From Candidatus Multivorans thiocomprendens (GTDB taxonomy: Bacteria; Acidobacteriota; Thermoanaerobaculia; Multivoradales; Multivoraceae), in NCBI GenBank assembly GCA_027493375.1, contig JAPVWO010000284.1, positions 1 to 46,681 of the forward strand: a stretch of DNA of 46,681 bases, given 5' to 3'. The notes below the pieces were generated by a model that was given only the letters and a program-made list of their open reading frames with translations, made no database searches and was not told where the DNA came from. A program made the translations under genes and the position numbers. Positions 34,469-44,585 of the stretch are shown one piece after another. The stretch's first letter is position 1. Every line of letters begins with the position of its first letter.

Positions 34469-36472
34469 CTACGCCGCGTCCTCGTCGATCACCACGAGCA
34501 GCTCGCCGTTCCCAACCTGTTCGCCCTCGCCGACGCGGAACTCGGAGACCGTGCCCGGCTCCGGCGCGGTCACGCGATGCTCCATCTTCATCGCTTCCAG
34601 AACCAGGAGGAGTTGACCCGACTCGACCCGATCCCCGACCGCGACGTGGGTCGAGATCACCTTGCCCGGCATCGGCGCGGTCAGGCCGCCGGCGACGGCT
34701 TCCAGACCGGCGACCGGGAAGCGCGGCAGTTCCCGCAGTTCGACGTCGCCCTGCGGACCGTGCACGAGCCAGCGGTCGCCACGGGAAGTCACGGTCGATC
34801 GGGCCCTGCGGCCGTCGATCACGAGTTCGACGCCGTCCCCGGTACGCCGCCGGAACTCGACTGTGTGCCCGCTCGGCTCGCCGTCACCCGCCACGGCGCG
34901 CGTATCGAACCGGCCGTCGCGCTGGATCCGGTACTCGATCCGCAGCGCGTCGCCGGCGCCGGTCTCGAACTCGGCCCGCTCGTAGGGCATGACCGTGTTG
35001 CGCCAGCCGGTGACGATCGTCGGATGGATGCGGGCGGCCTGCCTGCGGTCGTGCTGGGCGGCCATCGCCGCGCAGATCCCCGCGGCGACCAACTCGTCCG
35101 CCGACGGCCGGCGCACGGGCTCGGGCGCCACCCGTTCGATGAAGTCGGTCGTCGTGTCGCCGGCCAGATACTCGGGCGACCGCAGCGTCGCCACCAGGAA
35201 GTCCCGGTTCGTCCGAATGCCCTGAACCCGCGTCGTCTCCAGCACGCGGGCAAGCCGCAGCGCCGCCTCGCGGCGGGTGGCCGCGCCGACGATCACCTTG
35301 GCCAGCATCGGATCGAACTCGATGCCCACGTCGCTGCCGCTCTCGATCCCGGAGTCGAACCGGGCGTTCGTTCCGGACGGCGGCTGCCAGCGCTCGACCC
35401 GCCCGGTCTGGGGCAGGAAGTCGTTCGCCGGGTCTTCCGCGTAGAGCCGCGCCTCGATCGCGTGGCCTTCGATCGCGAGATCCTCCTGGCCGAAACCGAG
35501 ACGTTCCCCCTGAGCGATCCGCAACTGCTCGCGGACGAGGTCGAGTCCCGTGATCTCCTCGGTCACCGGATGCTCGACCTGCAGGCGGGTGTTCACCTCC
35601 AGGAACCAGAAGTCTGTCGGAGCGGAGCCGTCGGCCGGCTGCTCGACCAGGAACTCCACCGTCCCCGCCGAGGCGTAGCCGATCGCCTGTCCGGCGGCCA
35701 CCGCCGCGGCCCCCATGCGCGCCCGCAGGTCCTCGCTCACGACGGGAGACGGCGCCTCCTCGATGATCTTCTGGTGGCGGCGCTGGATCGAGCACTCCCG
35801 CTCGAAGCAGTGGACGAGGTTGCCGTGCAGGTCGCCCAGGATCTGGATCTCGACGTGCCGCGACGAGGCCAGCCAGCGCTCCAGGAACACGGTGCCGTCG
35901 CCGAACGCGGCCGCCGCCTCGCGGCGCGCGCCCTCGACCGCGTCGGCCAGTTCGCTCTCCGACTCGACCACTCGCATGCCGCGGCCGCCGCCGCCGGCCG
36001 CGGCCTTGACCAGGGCCGGGAAGCCGACTTCCGCCGCGGCCGCGGCCAGGTCGGCGCCTTCGTCGAGTTCGACCGCCTGAAGCGTCGGCACCTTCGCCTT
36101 GCCCATCAGCTCCTTGGCCGAGAGCTTGTCGCCCATCGCGGCGATCGCCTCGGGCGACGGGCCGACCCAGATCAGCCCGGCCTCGGTCACGGCTCGGGCG
36201 AAGTCCGCGTTCTCGGACAGGAAGCCGTAGCCGGGATGCACCGCGTCGGCGCCGGTGCGCGCCGCCGCGGCCAGCACCTTCTCGACGTCCAGGTAGGTCT
36301 CGGCCGACGAGCGGCCGTCAAGCGCCACGCCCACGTCGGCCTCGGCCACGAAGGGCGCATCGGCGTCGCCGTCGGCGTACACGGCGACCGTCGCGATCCC
36401 CATCTCGCGCGCCGAACGGAAGATCCGTCGCGCGATCTCACCGCGATTGGCGACCAGGAGCCGCGTGATCAT
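34469..36472 (-). CDS. Acyl-CoA carboxylase alpha subunit (biotin carboxylase plus BCCP)
   Basis: 667 residues, ATG 36472. Biotin carboxylase domain about 1-450 (LLVANRGEIARRIFRSA, HPGYGFLSEN, KAAAGGGGRGMR for ATP, FLEVNTRLQVEHPVTE), a BT/linker domain, and a C-terminal biotinyl domain with the lysine in LEAMKMEH about 35 residues from the end. It charges biotin with CO2 for the beta subunit encoded 21 bases upstream. The fused layout is that of methylcrotonyl-, propionyl- or geranyl-CoA carboxylases rather than acetyl-CoA carboxylase. With the neighbouring ligase and hydratase, branched acyl-CoA catabolism is the best reading. Confidence 0.95.
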   Translation of the reverse strand: MITRLLVANRGEIARRIFRSAREMGIATVAVYADGDADAPFVAEADVGVALDGRSSAETYLDVEKVLAAAARTGADAVHPGYGFLSENADFARAVTEAGLIWVGPSPEAIAAMGDKLSAKELMGKAKVPTLQAVELDEGADLAAAAAEVGFPALVKAAAGGGGRGMRVVESESELADAVEGARREAAAAFGDGTVFLERWLASSRHVEIQILGDLHGNLVHCFERECSIQRRHQKIIEEAPSPVVSEDLRARMGAAAVAAGQAIGYASAGTVEFLVEQPADGSAPTDFWFLEVNTRLQVEHPVTEEITGLDLVREQLRIAQGERLGFGQEDLAIEGHAIEARLYAEDPANDFLPQTGRVERWQPPSGTNARFDSGIESGSDVGIEFDPMLAKVIVGAATRREAALRLARVLETTRVQGIRTNRDFLVATLRSPEYLAGDTTTDFIERVAPEPVRRPSADELVAAGICAAMAAQHDRRQAARIHPTIVTGWRNTVMPYERAEFETGAGDALRIEYRIQRDGRFDTRAVAGDGEPSGHTVEFRRRTGDGVELVIDGRRARSTVTSRGDRWLVHGPQGDVELRELPRFPVAGLEAVAGGLTAPMPGKVISTHVAVGDRVESGQLLLVLEAMKMEHRVTAPEPGTVSEFRVGEGEQVGNGELLVVIDEDAA

Positions 36473-36493
36473 GCCGACCTCACCGCGCCGCCC

Positions 36494-38125
36494 TCACATC
36501 CTGAAGACGGCATAGCCCTTGGCTCCCTCGACCGCCCGGCTGTGGCAGGCGGACAGCGACAGGCCAAGCACGGTACGAGTGTCGCGCGGGTCGATCATCC
36601 CGTCGTCGGAAACCCTGGAGGTCGCGTAGAGGCCCAGCGAGCGCTTCTCGGCCCAGTGGATGACGCCGGCGGCCCGTTTCCGGTCCGCCTCCTCGTCGAA
36701 GGGGATGCCGCGCCGCTTCGCGGCCGCCCGGGTGACGATCGTCATCACGCCGGCCATCTGCTCCGGGCCCATCACCGCGATCTTCGCGGTCGGCCAGATG
36801 TAGGTGAAGCGGGTGCCGTAGGCGCGGCCGCTCATGCCGTAGTTGCCTGCCCCGTAAGACGCGCCGACGATCACGGAGAGGTGCGGGACGGTCGAGTTCG
36901 CGACCGCGTTGATCATCTTCGAGCCGTTCTTCGTGATCCCGCCCTGCTCGTAGTCCGTGCCGACGATGTAGCCCGTGATGTTGTGCAGGAACAGCAGCGG
37001 CACGTCGATCTGGTTGCAGAGCTGGATGAACTGGGTCGCCTTCTCCGCCGATTCGGAGAACAGCGCGCCGTTGTTGCCCAGGATGCCGACCGGATAGCCG
37101 TGAATCGAGGACCAGCCGCAGACGATCGTCGGTCCGTAGAGCGGCTTGAACTCCTCGAAGCGGGAACCGTCGACGACCCGCCCGATCACCTCGCGGATGT
37201 CGAGCGGAGAGCGCAGGTCGCGGGAGACGAGTCCGAGCAGCTCCTCCGGGTCGAGCACCGGGTCGTCGGGCGGCAGGCTCGGGCCGGGGCCTTCCTTGCG
37301 CCAGTTCAGGTGGTGGACCACGTCGCGCAGCAGGCGGATGCCGTCCATCTCGTCCTGCGCCAGGTAGTCGCCAAGACCCGAAACGCGGCAGTGCATGTCG
37401 GCGCCGCCGATGCTCTCCGGCTCCGCGTCCTCGCCGGTCGCCATCTTGACCAGAGGCGGACCGCCGAGCGAGACCATCGCCTGGTTTCTGACGAAGATGT
37501 TGTAATCGCTCATCCCCGGCTGGTAGGCGCCGCCCGCGGTCGAGGCGCCGAAGACGATCGACACCGTCGGGATTCGCATCTTGGAGAGCTCGGAGATCTC
37601 GTAGAACAGGCGGCCCGACTCCGCGAAGTGGCCGACGGTCCGCTTCGTCTGCGCGTCCGGATCGTCGCCCGTGTTGCCGCGCAGGTCGGCGCCCGCGGAC
37701 TCCACGAACTGGACGTAGGGCAGCCGGTTGATCCGCGCGATCTCCAGGCCGCGCATCAACTTCTTCGAGTTGAACTCGTTGAAGGCGCCGGCCCGAACCG
37801 ACGGGTCGTGGCCGAGGATCACGCACTCCGTGCCCGAGATCACGCCGACGCCGAGCACGAACCCGGAACCGACCGTGTAGTACGAGTTCCAGGCCGCGAG
37901 CGGCGAGATCTCGAGGAACGGGCTGTCCCGATCGAGGGCGTTCGCCACGCGCTCGCGCACCGGCAGCCTGCCGCGGCTCCGCAGGCGGTTCATCGCCTCC
38001 GGCCCGCCCCCGCCGGCCACCTGCTCGAGCAGGTCGTTGACCTGATCTATCTGTTCCAGGACGTCGGCGCGGTTCTTCCTGAACTGCTCCGACCGGACGT
38101 CGACGTTGGATCTGAGAGCCTGCAT
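36494..38125 (-). CDS. Acyl-CoA carboxylase beta subunit (carboxyltransferase), MCC-like
   Basis: 543 residues, ATG 38125. Two crotonase-like carboxyltransferase halves: N-terminal with GASTAGGAYQPGMSDYNIFV near 190, C-terminal with FLHNITGYIVGTDYEQGGI near 375, GASYGAGNYGMSGRAYG near 420 and MGPEQMAGVMTIV. The last 50 residues (SRVSDDGMIDPRDTRTVLG) follow the methylcrotonyl/geranyl-CoA carboxylase pattern rather than propionyl. It transfers carboxyl from biotin to the acyl-CoA. First gene of the carboxylase pair, 116 bases downstream of the ligase stop, so it may have its own promoter in 38126-38241, where I see no clear motif. Confidence 0.93.
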   Translation of the reverse strand: MQALRSNVDVRSEQFRKNRADVLEQIDQVNDLLEQVAGGGGPEAMNRLRSRGRLPVRERVANALDRDSPFLEISPLAAWNSYYTVGSGFVLGVGVISGTECVILGHDPSVRAGAFNEFNSKKLMRGLEIARINRLPYVQFVESAGADLRGNTGDDPDAQTKRTVGHFAESGRLFYEISELSKMRIPTVSIVFGASTAGGAYQPGMSDYNIFVRNQAMVSLGGPPLVKMATGEDAEPESIGGADMHCRVSGLGDYLAQDEMDGIRLLRDVVHHLNWRKEGPGPSLPPDDPVLDPEELLGLVSRDLRSPLDIREVIGRVVDGSRFEEFKPLYGPTIVCGWSSIHGYPVGILGNNGALFSESAEKATQFIQLCNQIDVPLLFLHNITGYIVGTDYEQGGITKNGSKMINAVANSTVPHLSVIVGASYGAGNYGMSGRAYGTRFTYIWPTAKIAVMGPEQMAGVMTIVTRAAAKRRGIPFDEEADRKRAAGVIHWAEKRSLGLYATSRVSDDGMIDPRDTRTVLGLSLSACHSRAVEGAKGYAVFRM

Positions 38126-38241
38126 GCGGAAACCGCCGCTAGCGGCTAAGCGGCGACGGGAAGTCTGCGTGAAGAGCGGCGATCATGTCAGATCGGATCC
38201 GCTTCGTGTAGCCAACCGGTGAGACCGCACTGAACGCCCGC

Positions 38242-39843
<1,602 letters not shown>

Positions 39844-39912
39844 CGCTTGTCTCCTCTCGAGTGCTGAACGCCGAATCGTAGCCGGTCGCGGGCGTATCGA
39901 CGGGCCGCTGGA

Positions 39913-39934
39913 CTGACCTGGTCTGACCAGTCAG
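39913..39934. promoter_or_regulatory. Palindromic operator-like site before the toxin-antitoxin operon
   Basis: Core CTGGTCTGACCAG (39918-39930) is a perfect 6-1-6 palindrome, flanked by CTGA and TCAG arms. It ends 14 bases before the antitoxin ATG, where an autoregulated Phd-type antitoxin would be expected to bind. It also lies between the divergent ligase gene and this operon, so it might affect both. Confidence 0.6.
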
Positions 39935-39947
39935 ATAGAGTCGGACC

Positions 39948-40223
39948 ATGACGATCACCTACTCGACCTACGAGGCGAAAGCCCGCTTCTCGGAGGTGCT
40001 CCGGCACGTCCGCTCCGGCAAGACCGTGACGATCTCGTACCGGGGAGAGCCGACCGCCGAAATCCGGCCGATCGAGCGCCGAAAGCAGTCGATTGAAGAG
40101 TGCCTGGAGCAGATGAAGCGCGAAGGGACGCTGACCCGAGCGAGGAACCCCAAGCAGCCCATCCGGATGGTCGCACGGGTACCCGGAGCTCTCGAACGCT
40201 TTCTGGCGGACCGCAACCGGTGA
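39948..40223 (+). CDS. Phd/YefM-family antitoxin
   Basis: 91 residues, ATG 39948. N-terminal Phd/YefM fold: YSTYEAKARFSEVLRHVRSGKTVTIS is the DNA-binding and dimerisation part (seen as TYEAKARFSEVLRHV), followed by YRGEPTAEIRPIERR, and a basic flexible C-terminus expected to wrap the toxin. The stop overlaps the GTG of the PIN toxin (40220-40223). The protein would neutralise the toxin and repress the operon through the palindrome at 39913-39934. Confidence 0.9.
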   Translation: MTITYSTYEAKARFSEVLRHVRSGKTVTISYRGEPTAEIRPIERRKQSIEECLEQMKREGTLTRARNPKQPIRMVARVPGALERFLADRNR

Positions 40224-40600
40224 CCCTCGCCTACGTCGATTCGTCGGCGATCATCCGCGCGGCCTTCGGGGAAGACGGCGCACCCGAAACGGAACGTCGC
40301 CTGTCCGGTTTCGAGAACATGGTCTCGGCGAATCTCCTGGAGGCGGAGGTACGGAGCGCCTTCGCCCGGGAGCGGATTCCCTTTCCTCGGGACACGCTGA
40401 ATCAACTGGAGTGGATCCACCCTCACCGTCCGCTGACGCGAGAAATCGAGACGGTTCTCGATGCCGGGTACGTGCGAGGCGCGGATCTCTGGCACCTGGC
40501 AACGGCTCTCTTCATCCCCCGAGAGCCCGAAGACGTCACGTTCCTCACGTTGGACAGCCAACAGCGGAACGTCGCCGAGGCGCTCGGCTTTCGCGTCTGA
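40220..40600 (+). CDS. PIN-domain (VapC-like) ribonuclease toxin
   Basis: 126 residues from GTG 40220, overlapping the antitoxin stop by four bases. PIN-fold metal residues: the first Asp in LAYVDSSAIIRAAF, Glu in SANLLEAEVRSAF, Asp in RGADLWHLATAL and the final Asp in FLTLDSQQRNVAEALG. Complete and of usual length (about 130). PIN toxins cut RNA, often tRNA or rRNA, when the antitoxin is degraded. A longer in-frame reading from 40100 lies within the antitoxin gene and is rejected. Confidence 0.9.
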   Translation: MTLAYVDSSAIIRAAFGEDGAPETERRLSGFENMVSANLLEAEVRSAFARERIPFPRDTLNQLEWIHPHRPLTREIETVLDAGYVRGADLWHLATALFIPREPEDVTFLTLDSQQRNVAEALGFRV

Positions 40601-40634
40601 GGGAATCTCGAAGGGCTTGCTACCCTCCGCGCCC

Positions 40635-41624
40635 ATGACCGAACCGAACGCCGAGAAGATCCTCGACTCGCTCTACCGGGTCGTCGTGCCGCTGCCGCGG
40701 AACCCGCTCAAGGAAGTGAACTGCTACGTCCTCGTCGAGGACGACCGCTTCCTCGTCATCGACACGGGGATGAACCGTCCCGAGTGCCGCGAGGTTCTGA
40801 CCGCGGGGCTCGACGAGATCGGCGTGGACCTCGAGAAGACCGATTTCCTGGCGACCCACCTCCACGCCGACCATCACGGCCTGATCCCGGAACTTCTGCG
40901 GCCTGGGCGCACCGCTTCGATGGGCGCCATCGACGCCGCGGCGATGGGCCGGGCTCACGGCGGCTGGTCCGAGAACAGCCCGATGGGCGTCTACCTCAGG
41001 CGCAGCGGTTTCCCGCCCGAGGAGCTGGCCGAGTCCTTCCGGCGCCACCCGGGCGCCCGCTTCAGCGGCCGGATGATCCAGTACGCGCCGCTGGTCGAGG
41101 GCGACGTGATCGAGATCGCCGGCTACCGGCTCGAGGTCATCGACACGCCGGGCCACACGTTCGGCCACATCTCGCTCTACGACCGCGCAAAGCGCCTCTT
41201 CATCGTCGGCGACCACATCCTGGGCGACATCACGCCGAACATCCAGGCCTGGGCGGACGACCACGATCCTCTGGGGCTCTACCTGGAAAGCGTCGCCAAG
41301 GTCGAGGCTCTCGACGTCGACCTCTGCCTGCCCGGCCACCGCAGTCTCATCCACGATTTCCAGGGCCGCTGCGCGGAACTACGCCGTCACCACGAGGTCC
41401 GCGGACAGGAGGTGGTCGACATCCTGCGCGCGAACGGCAGCCGCAACGCCTACCAGACCGCCAGCGAAATGACCTGGGACATCCGCGCCAAGTCCTGGGA
41501 CGACTTCCCGATCATGCAGCGCTGGTTCGCGACCGGCGAGGCGATCGCCCACCTGCGCTGGCTCGAGGACCTGGGAGAGCTGCGGCGGGAAGACGCGGGC
41601 GAGCGGATTCGTTACCGAGCGTAG
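40635..41624 (+). CDS. MBL-fold metallo-hydrolase
   Basis: 329 residues from ATG 40635, 35 bases after the toxin. Metallo-beta-lactamase fold with the full metal set: THLHADHHG near 78, DTPGHTFGHISLY near 175, FIVGDHILGDITP near 195 and CLPGHRSLIHD near 237. The C-terminal helical segment (SEMTWDIRAKSWDDFPIMQRWFATGEAIAHL, core TWDIRAKSWDDFP) is of the LACTB2/glyoxalase-II-like type. Probably a cytoplasmic thioester or phosphodiester hydrolase. The earlier in-frame start at 40461 would overlap the toxin. Followed by hairpins. Confidence 0.9.
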   Translation: MTEPNAEKILDSLYRVVVPLPRNPLKEVNCYVLVEDDRFLVIDTGMNRPECREVLTAGLDEIGVDLEKTDFLATHLHADHHGLIPELLRPGRTASMGAIDAAAMGRAHGGWSENSPMGVYLRRSGFPPEELAESFRRHPGARFSGRMIQYAPLVEGDVIEIAGYRLEVIDTPGHTFGHISLYDRAKRLFIVGDHILGDITPNIQAWADDHDPLGLYLESVAKVEALDVDLCLPGHRSLIHDFQGRCAELRRHHEVRGQEVVDILRANGSRNAYQTASEMTWDIRAKSWDDFPIMQRWFATGEAIAHLRWLEDLGELRREDAGERIRYRA

Positions 41625-41674
41625 CGCCGCTCAAGGCGGCGCGATCTCTCGAAGGACCCCGTATGCCCGGGGTC
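41624..41674 (+). terminator. Two consecutive GC hairpins after the MBL gene
   Basis: GCGCCGC-TCAAG-GCGGCGC (41624-41642) begins on the last base of the stop codon, and GACCCC/GGGGTC (41655-41674) follows with an 8-base loop. There is no T-run, so termination would be weak or factor-assisted. The second hairpin lies about 40 bases before the protease ATG. Confidence 0.45.
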
Positions 41675-41712
41675 GCTCCAGTACGAACGAACGAACAGGG
41701 AAGCTGCGCTCC

Positions 41713-42429
41713 ATGAACCAGTGTCCGATCTGGCTGGCGACCGTCATGCTCCTGCCGGCAGCGCTGTCGGGAAACACGGCGAACCTGGAGGAGATCCCGG
41801 TCATCGACGTCATGGTCGTCGCTCCCGAAGGCTTCGAGTCGGACGTTTCCGCCGCTCGATTGATCAGCGACGCATCGAAGATCTACGAATCCAACGGGTT
41901 GCTGTCGTTGCGATTCGCCGGGCTGGTCCGGGTTCATCCAATCCCGGAGCTGTTGAGCGGCGACCTGCGCGCGATCCTGTCCGGCCGCACGCCCGCCACG
42001 AAAGAGCTTCGCCGCGACGTCGAGCGCGAACGTCTTTGCCGGCGCGCCGATCTGGTCGTCATCTGGGTGTCGACGTCGGATAGCCCGCACGTTGCGGGCA
42101 GGGGCTTCCTCTTCCACGGACGAGACTACGGTTACTCGATCGTCGCCACTTCCAGCGGCAGGCGTCGCGTGAACCTTCCGAAGACCGTCGCGCACGAAAT
42201 TGGCCACAACCTCGGGCTGCGCCACGAAATGGGCCAGGAAGGAACGGTGATGTCCTACGCTGGCCACGGCGGGGGCGTGAGCGTCAGGCGGCGTGGCCGA
42301 TGGGAGCATGGCGTACAGGCGTTCTCGAACGAGTCGCTCAGGCACACGCGCATGACCGCCTGGGCGGTCGCCTCCTACGACGGACCCGGCGGCGTGTTTC
42401 GCACTCGGCCCGGGAACTGCTCGGATTGA
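41713..42429 (+). CDS. Secreted reprolysin-like zinc metalloprotease
   Basis: 238 residues, ATG 41713. A short signal peptide (about 1-20, LATVMLLPAALSG) is followed by a metzincin-type domain: VIDVMVVAPEGFE at the first strand, the zinc site AHEIGHNLGLRHE near 155, and the Met-turn TVMSYAGHG near 178. The third ligand is the His of LRHE. There is no clear propeptide or cysteine switch, and the protein is short. It should cleave proteins outside the cytoplasm. It could mature or degrade exported peptides, but it is 30 kb from the peptide operon. It converges with the restriction gene remnant. Confidence 0.88.
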   Translation: MNQCPIWLATVMLLPAALSGNTANLEEIPVIDVMVVAPEGFESDVSAARLISDASKIYESNGLLSLRFAGLVRVHPIPELLSGDLRAILSGRTPATKELRRDVERERLCRRADLVVIWVSTSDSPHVAGRGFLFHGRDYGYSIVATSSGRRRVNLPKTVAHEIGHNLGLRHEMGQEGTVMSYAGHGGGVSVRRRGRWEHGVQAFSNESLRHTRMTAWAVASYDGPGGVFRTRPGNCSD

Positions 42430-42469
42430 GCGCAAGGCAAGGGGGCGGCGAACCGTGCCCGCGAAGCCC

Positions 42470-43133
42470 TCAGTCGCCGAGTCGAGGCTTGAACTCCCGC
42501 GCCACGGCCTCCTCGAGCGCCGGAGAATCGGCCCGCCACGTAAGCCGGGCCGTCCGCTTCGCCAGCTTGGGAGCGGCGTACACGTAGCGCTGGTCATACG
42601 CGCGGTAGATCGCGTCCATGAACCGCTCGATGCGAAGCGGGCTGCCTCGGCCGCCAAGGGGCCTTCACGGTTGGCGCGAACGACGTGCAGAAACCCGTAG
42701 ACGAGGTTCGGGTAGGAGACATGCAGGTTGGTGCAGTCGCCGACCGCCTCCTCCATGCGGTTCGTCAGGTTCCGGAGAGCGTTGAGCGTGCCCTTTATCG
42801 ACACGGCAACACACGGGCCGATACCTGGCTTGCTGACGACGACATCCACGTCCTTCGTCTTCAAGCCTCCCAGCACCGTCAACTCCCCTCCCGCCGCGCT
42901 TTCCGGGTCGTGAACCAGAACATGACCGCCACGCGAGCGGCGCACAGAGAAGGGCGGTCGCGGAACGATGTCGTCCGGGTGAAAGCCGCCTTCGACTACG
43001 AGCCGGCAAGCGGTGTACCAGTGCAGGGGCCGGATGTGGGCCTGGCTTTGGGGGACTTCCCAGGCACGGAGACAAACGCGTCGAGAGCCTCGGGGAGGCC
43101 GATCCAGCGGCAACGGTTCGCCTGTCTAGCCAC
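42470..43133 (-). pseudogene. Restriction endonuclease-like gene broken by two frameshifts
   Basis: The reading starts at GTG 43133, overlapping the methylase stop: RQANRCRWIGLPEALDAFVS up to about 43045. It then moves to a second frame (HIRPLHWYTACRLVVEGGF, RPPFSVRRSRGGHVLVHDPE, TKDVDVVVSKPGIGPCVAVSIKGT and NLVYGFLHVVRANREG) to about 42640. The third frame (LRIERFMDAIYRAYDQRY, YAAPKLAKRTARLTWR, EEAVAREFKPRLGD) runs to the stop at 42470. Both shifts go the same way. About 220 residues in total. DVVVSKP with VAVSIKG has the spacing of a PD-(D/E)XK-like nuclease core. Adjacent to an Eco57I-like methylase, so I infer the restriction partner. No single frame gives a full product. Confidence 0.65.
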
Positions 43134-44486
43134 GGTGCCGCCAGCGACGCAGGATCTCGACTCCCTCCTGTAGGTTCCGTTCGTCGTCGGCACCGAGGTC
43201 GCCGTTCAGGCTGACCAGCACGTTCAGCGCCTCGCGCGGCTCCAGCTTCAGCACGCCGCCGCCCAACGGATGGCCCTCCAGCTCGCAACTGAGACGGGTC
43301 AGAGCCCCTCGCCGCTCATGTACGAGAGAAACAGGTCGGGCACGGACACGTGGGGCACCGCGTACCAGGGAGTCCGGACGCGGCACTTGTAGCGTTGCCG
43401 GACTTCGACTCCGCGAGGTGAGTCCAGGTACCGAATGACCGGATCGGGCAGCGGCGTCTCGGCGCCGAGGGCGAGCAGGAAGTTCGGCCGGTCGTCCGCT
43501 CGCCAACCTGCGACCGTCTCATCGGTGATCGCTCCGGCCTGGAGTTCCCGGCCGCTTCGGACCGTTGGGCGGAGCAGCTCCCTGGGGATTCCCCGTTCGT
43601 CCGCTTCCGATGGGCGAAGGTGGAAGAAGTCGTTGGCGCCGGAGACGTAGCCGATCCCCACGCCGGCCACCCGGCCGAGCGGGGTGGTCCGGTCCGAGTC
43701 TCTGAACTTCTCGTAGACGTCGCGGATGCGGCTCGGCAGGAGAATTGGCCGGAGCCGAGAGCCCCAGCGACGCCACTCCCGGACCGGCACGCGAGTGTCG
43801 GCTATCGGCGGTTCGGACCGGAACACGAAGCGCTCGTGGAGCGACAGGCCAAAGTGGTCCGTGCTGCCGCCAAAGCCGTCCGCGTAGAGCAGCCAGACGT
43901 CTTCCGACAGGTCCGCGAAGAGCTTCCGGCGGACCGCAACCACCTGCACGTCGGCGAAGCTCCTGGCGAACCAGTCGAGAACCGGGGCCGCGTAAGGAGC
44001 ATGCCCGATCTCCGCGGGTACGACGAACGCCATCCGGCCGCCGGGCCGAAGCAGGGAGGCGGTCACGACCAGGTACGGCGCCCAGGACGACGAGAGACCG
44101 GACAGCTTGGCGCCCTGGGTGGCGCAGAGCTTCAGCGCCTGTCGTCGCGTCTCGCCGGTGAACCGCTGGTAGCGGATGAACGGCGGGTTGCCGGCCGCGC
44201 AGTCGAAGCGTTGCGTCGTGGACCCGGCCCAGTCGAAGAAGTCGGCGCACTCCACGGTTCCGCGAGGCGCCGCCTCCGTCGCACTGGAGACTGCCGTTGC
44301 GTCGCAGTCGACTCCGGTGCTGCGGGGATGCAACGCGAGAAACCGGCCGTCGCCGCAGGACGGGTCGAGCATGTGCTCGTCCGGGTCACGAACAGCCCAG
44401 CGAACAAGAGCCGCCGCCGCCTCGGGCGGCGTGTAGTAGGCCCCTCGGGCCTTCTGGTCGGTTACGTGATGCTCGACCGCCACCAT
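43126..44486 (-). pseudogene. Eco57I-like N6-adenine DNA methyltransferase, frame broken near its C-terminus
   Basis: Starts at ATG 44486. SAM-binding motif I LDPSCGDGRFL near 37, catalytic motif IV NPPFIRYQRF near 96 (NPPF type, N6-adenine), then a target-recognition half with PWYAVPHVSVPDLFLSYMSG. That frame ends at 43299 just after SGEGL. The family's C-terminal block (LTRLSCELEGHPLGGGVL, KLEPREALNVL) continues in another frame to the stop at 43126. From memory of the family, 30-40 residues normally lie between these two blocks, so an internal deletion with frame change is likely. The first 395 residues are intact and could retain catalytic activity, but target recognition would be doubtful. 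Confidence 0.75.
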
Positions 44487-44585
44487 CGCGGAGACACGCG
44501 GGCGACGGCCCCACGCGCGAGCCGAGGATACAGGGTCTCGCGCTGCTCCGGGACGCCGAACCGCCGCCCGGTTCACCGATGCCCG

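Noticed and set aside
33902-38149. 1415-residue plus-strand reading frame
   Set aside because: Exactly antisense to the well-supported hydratase and carboxylase genes; arises from high third-position GC.
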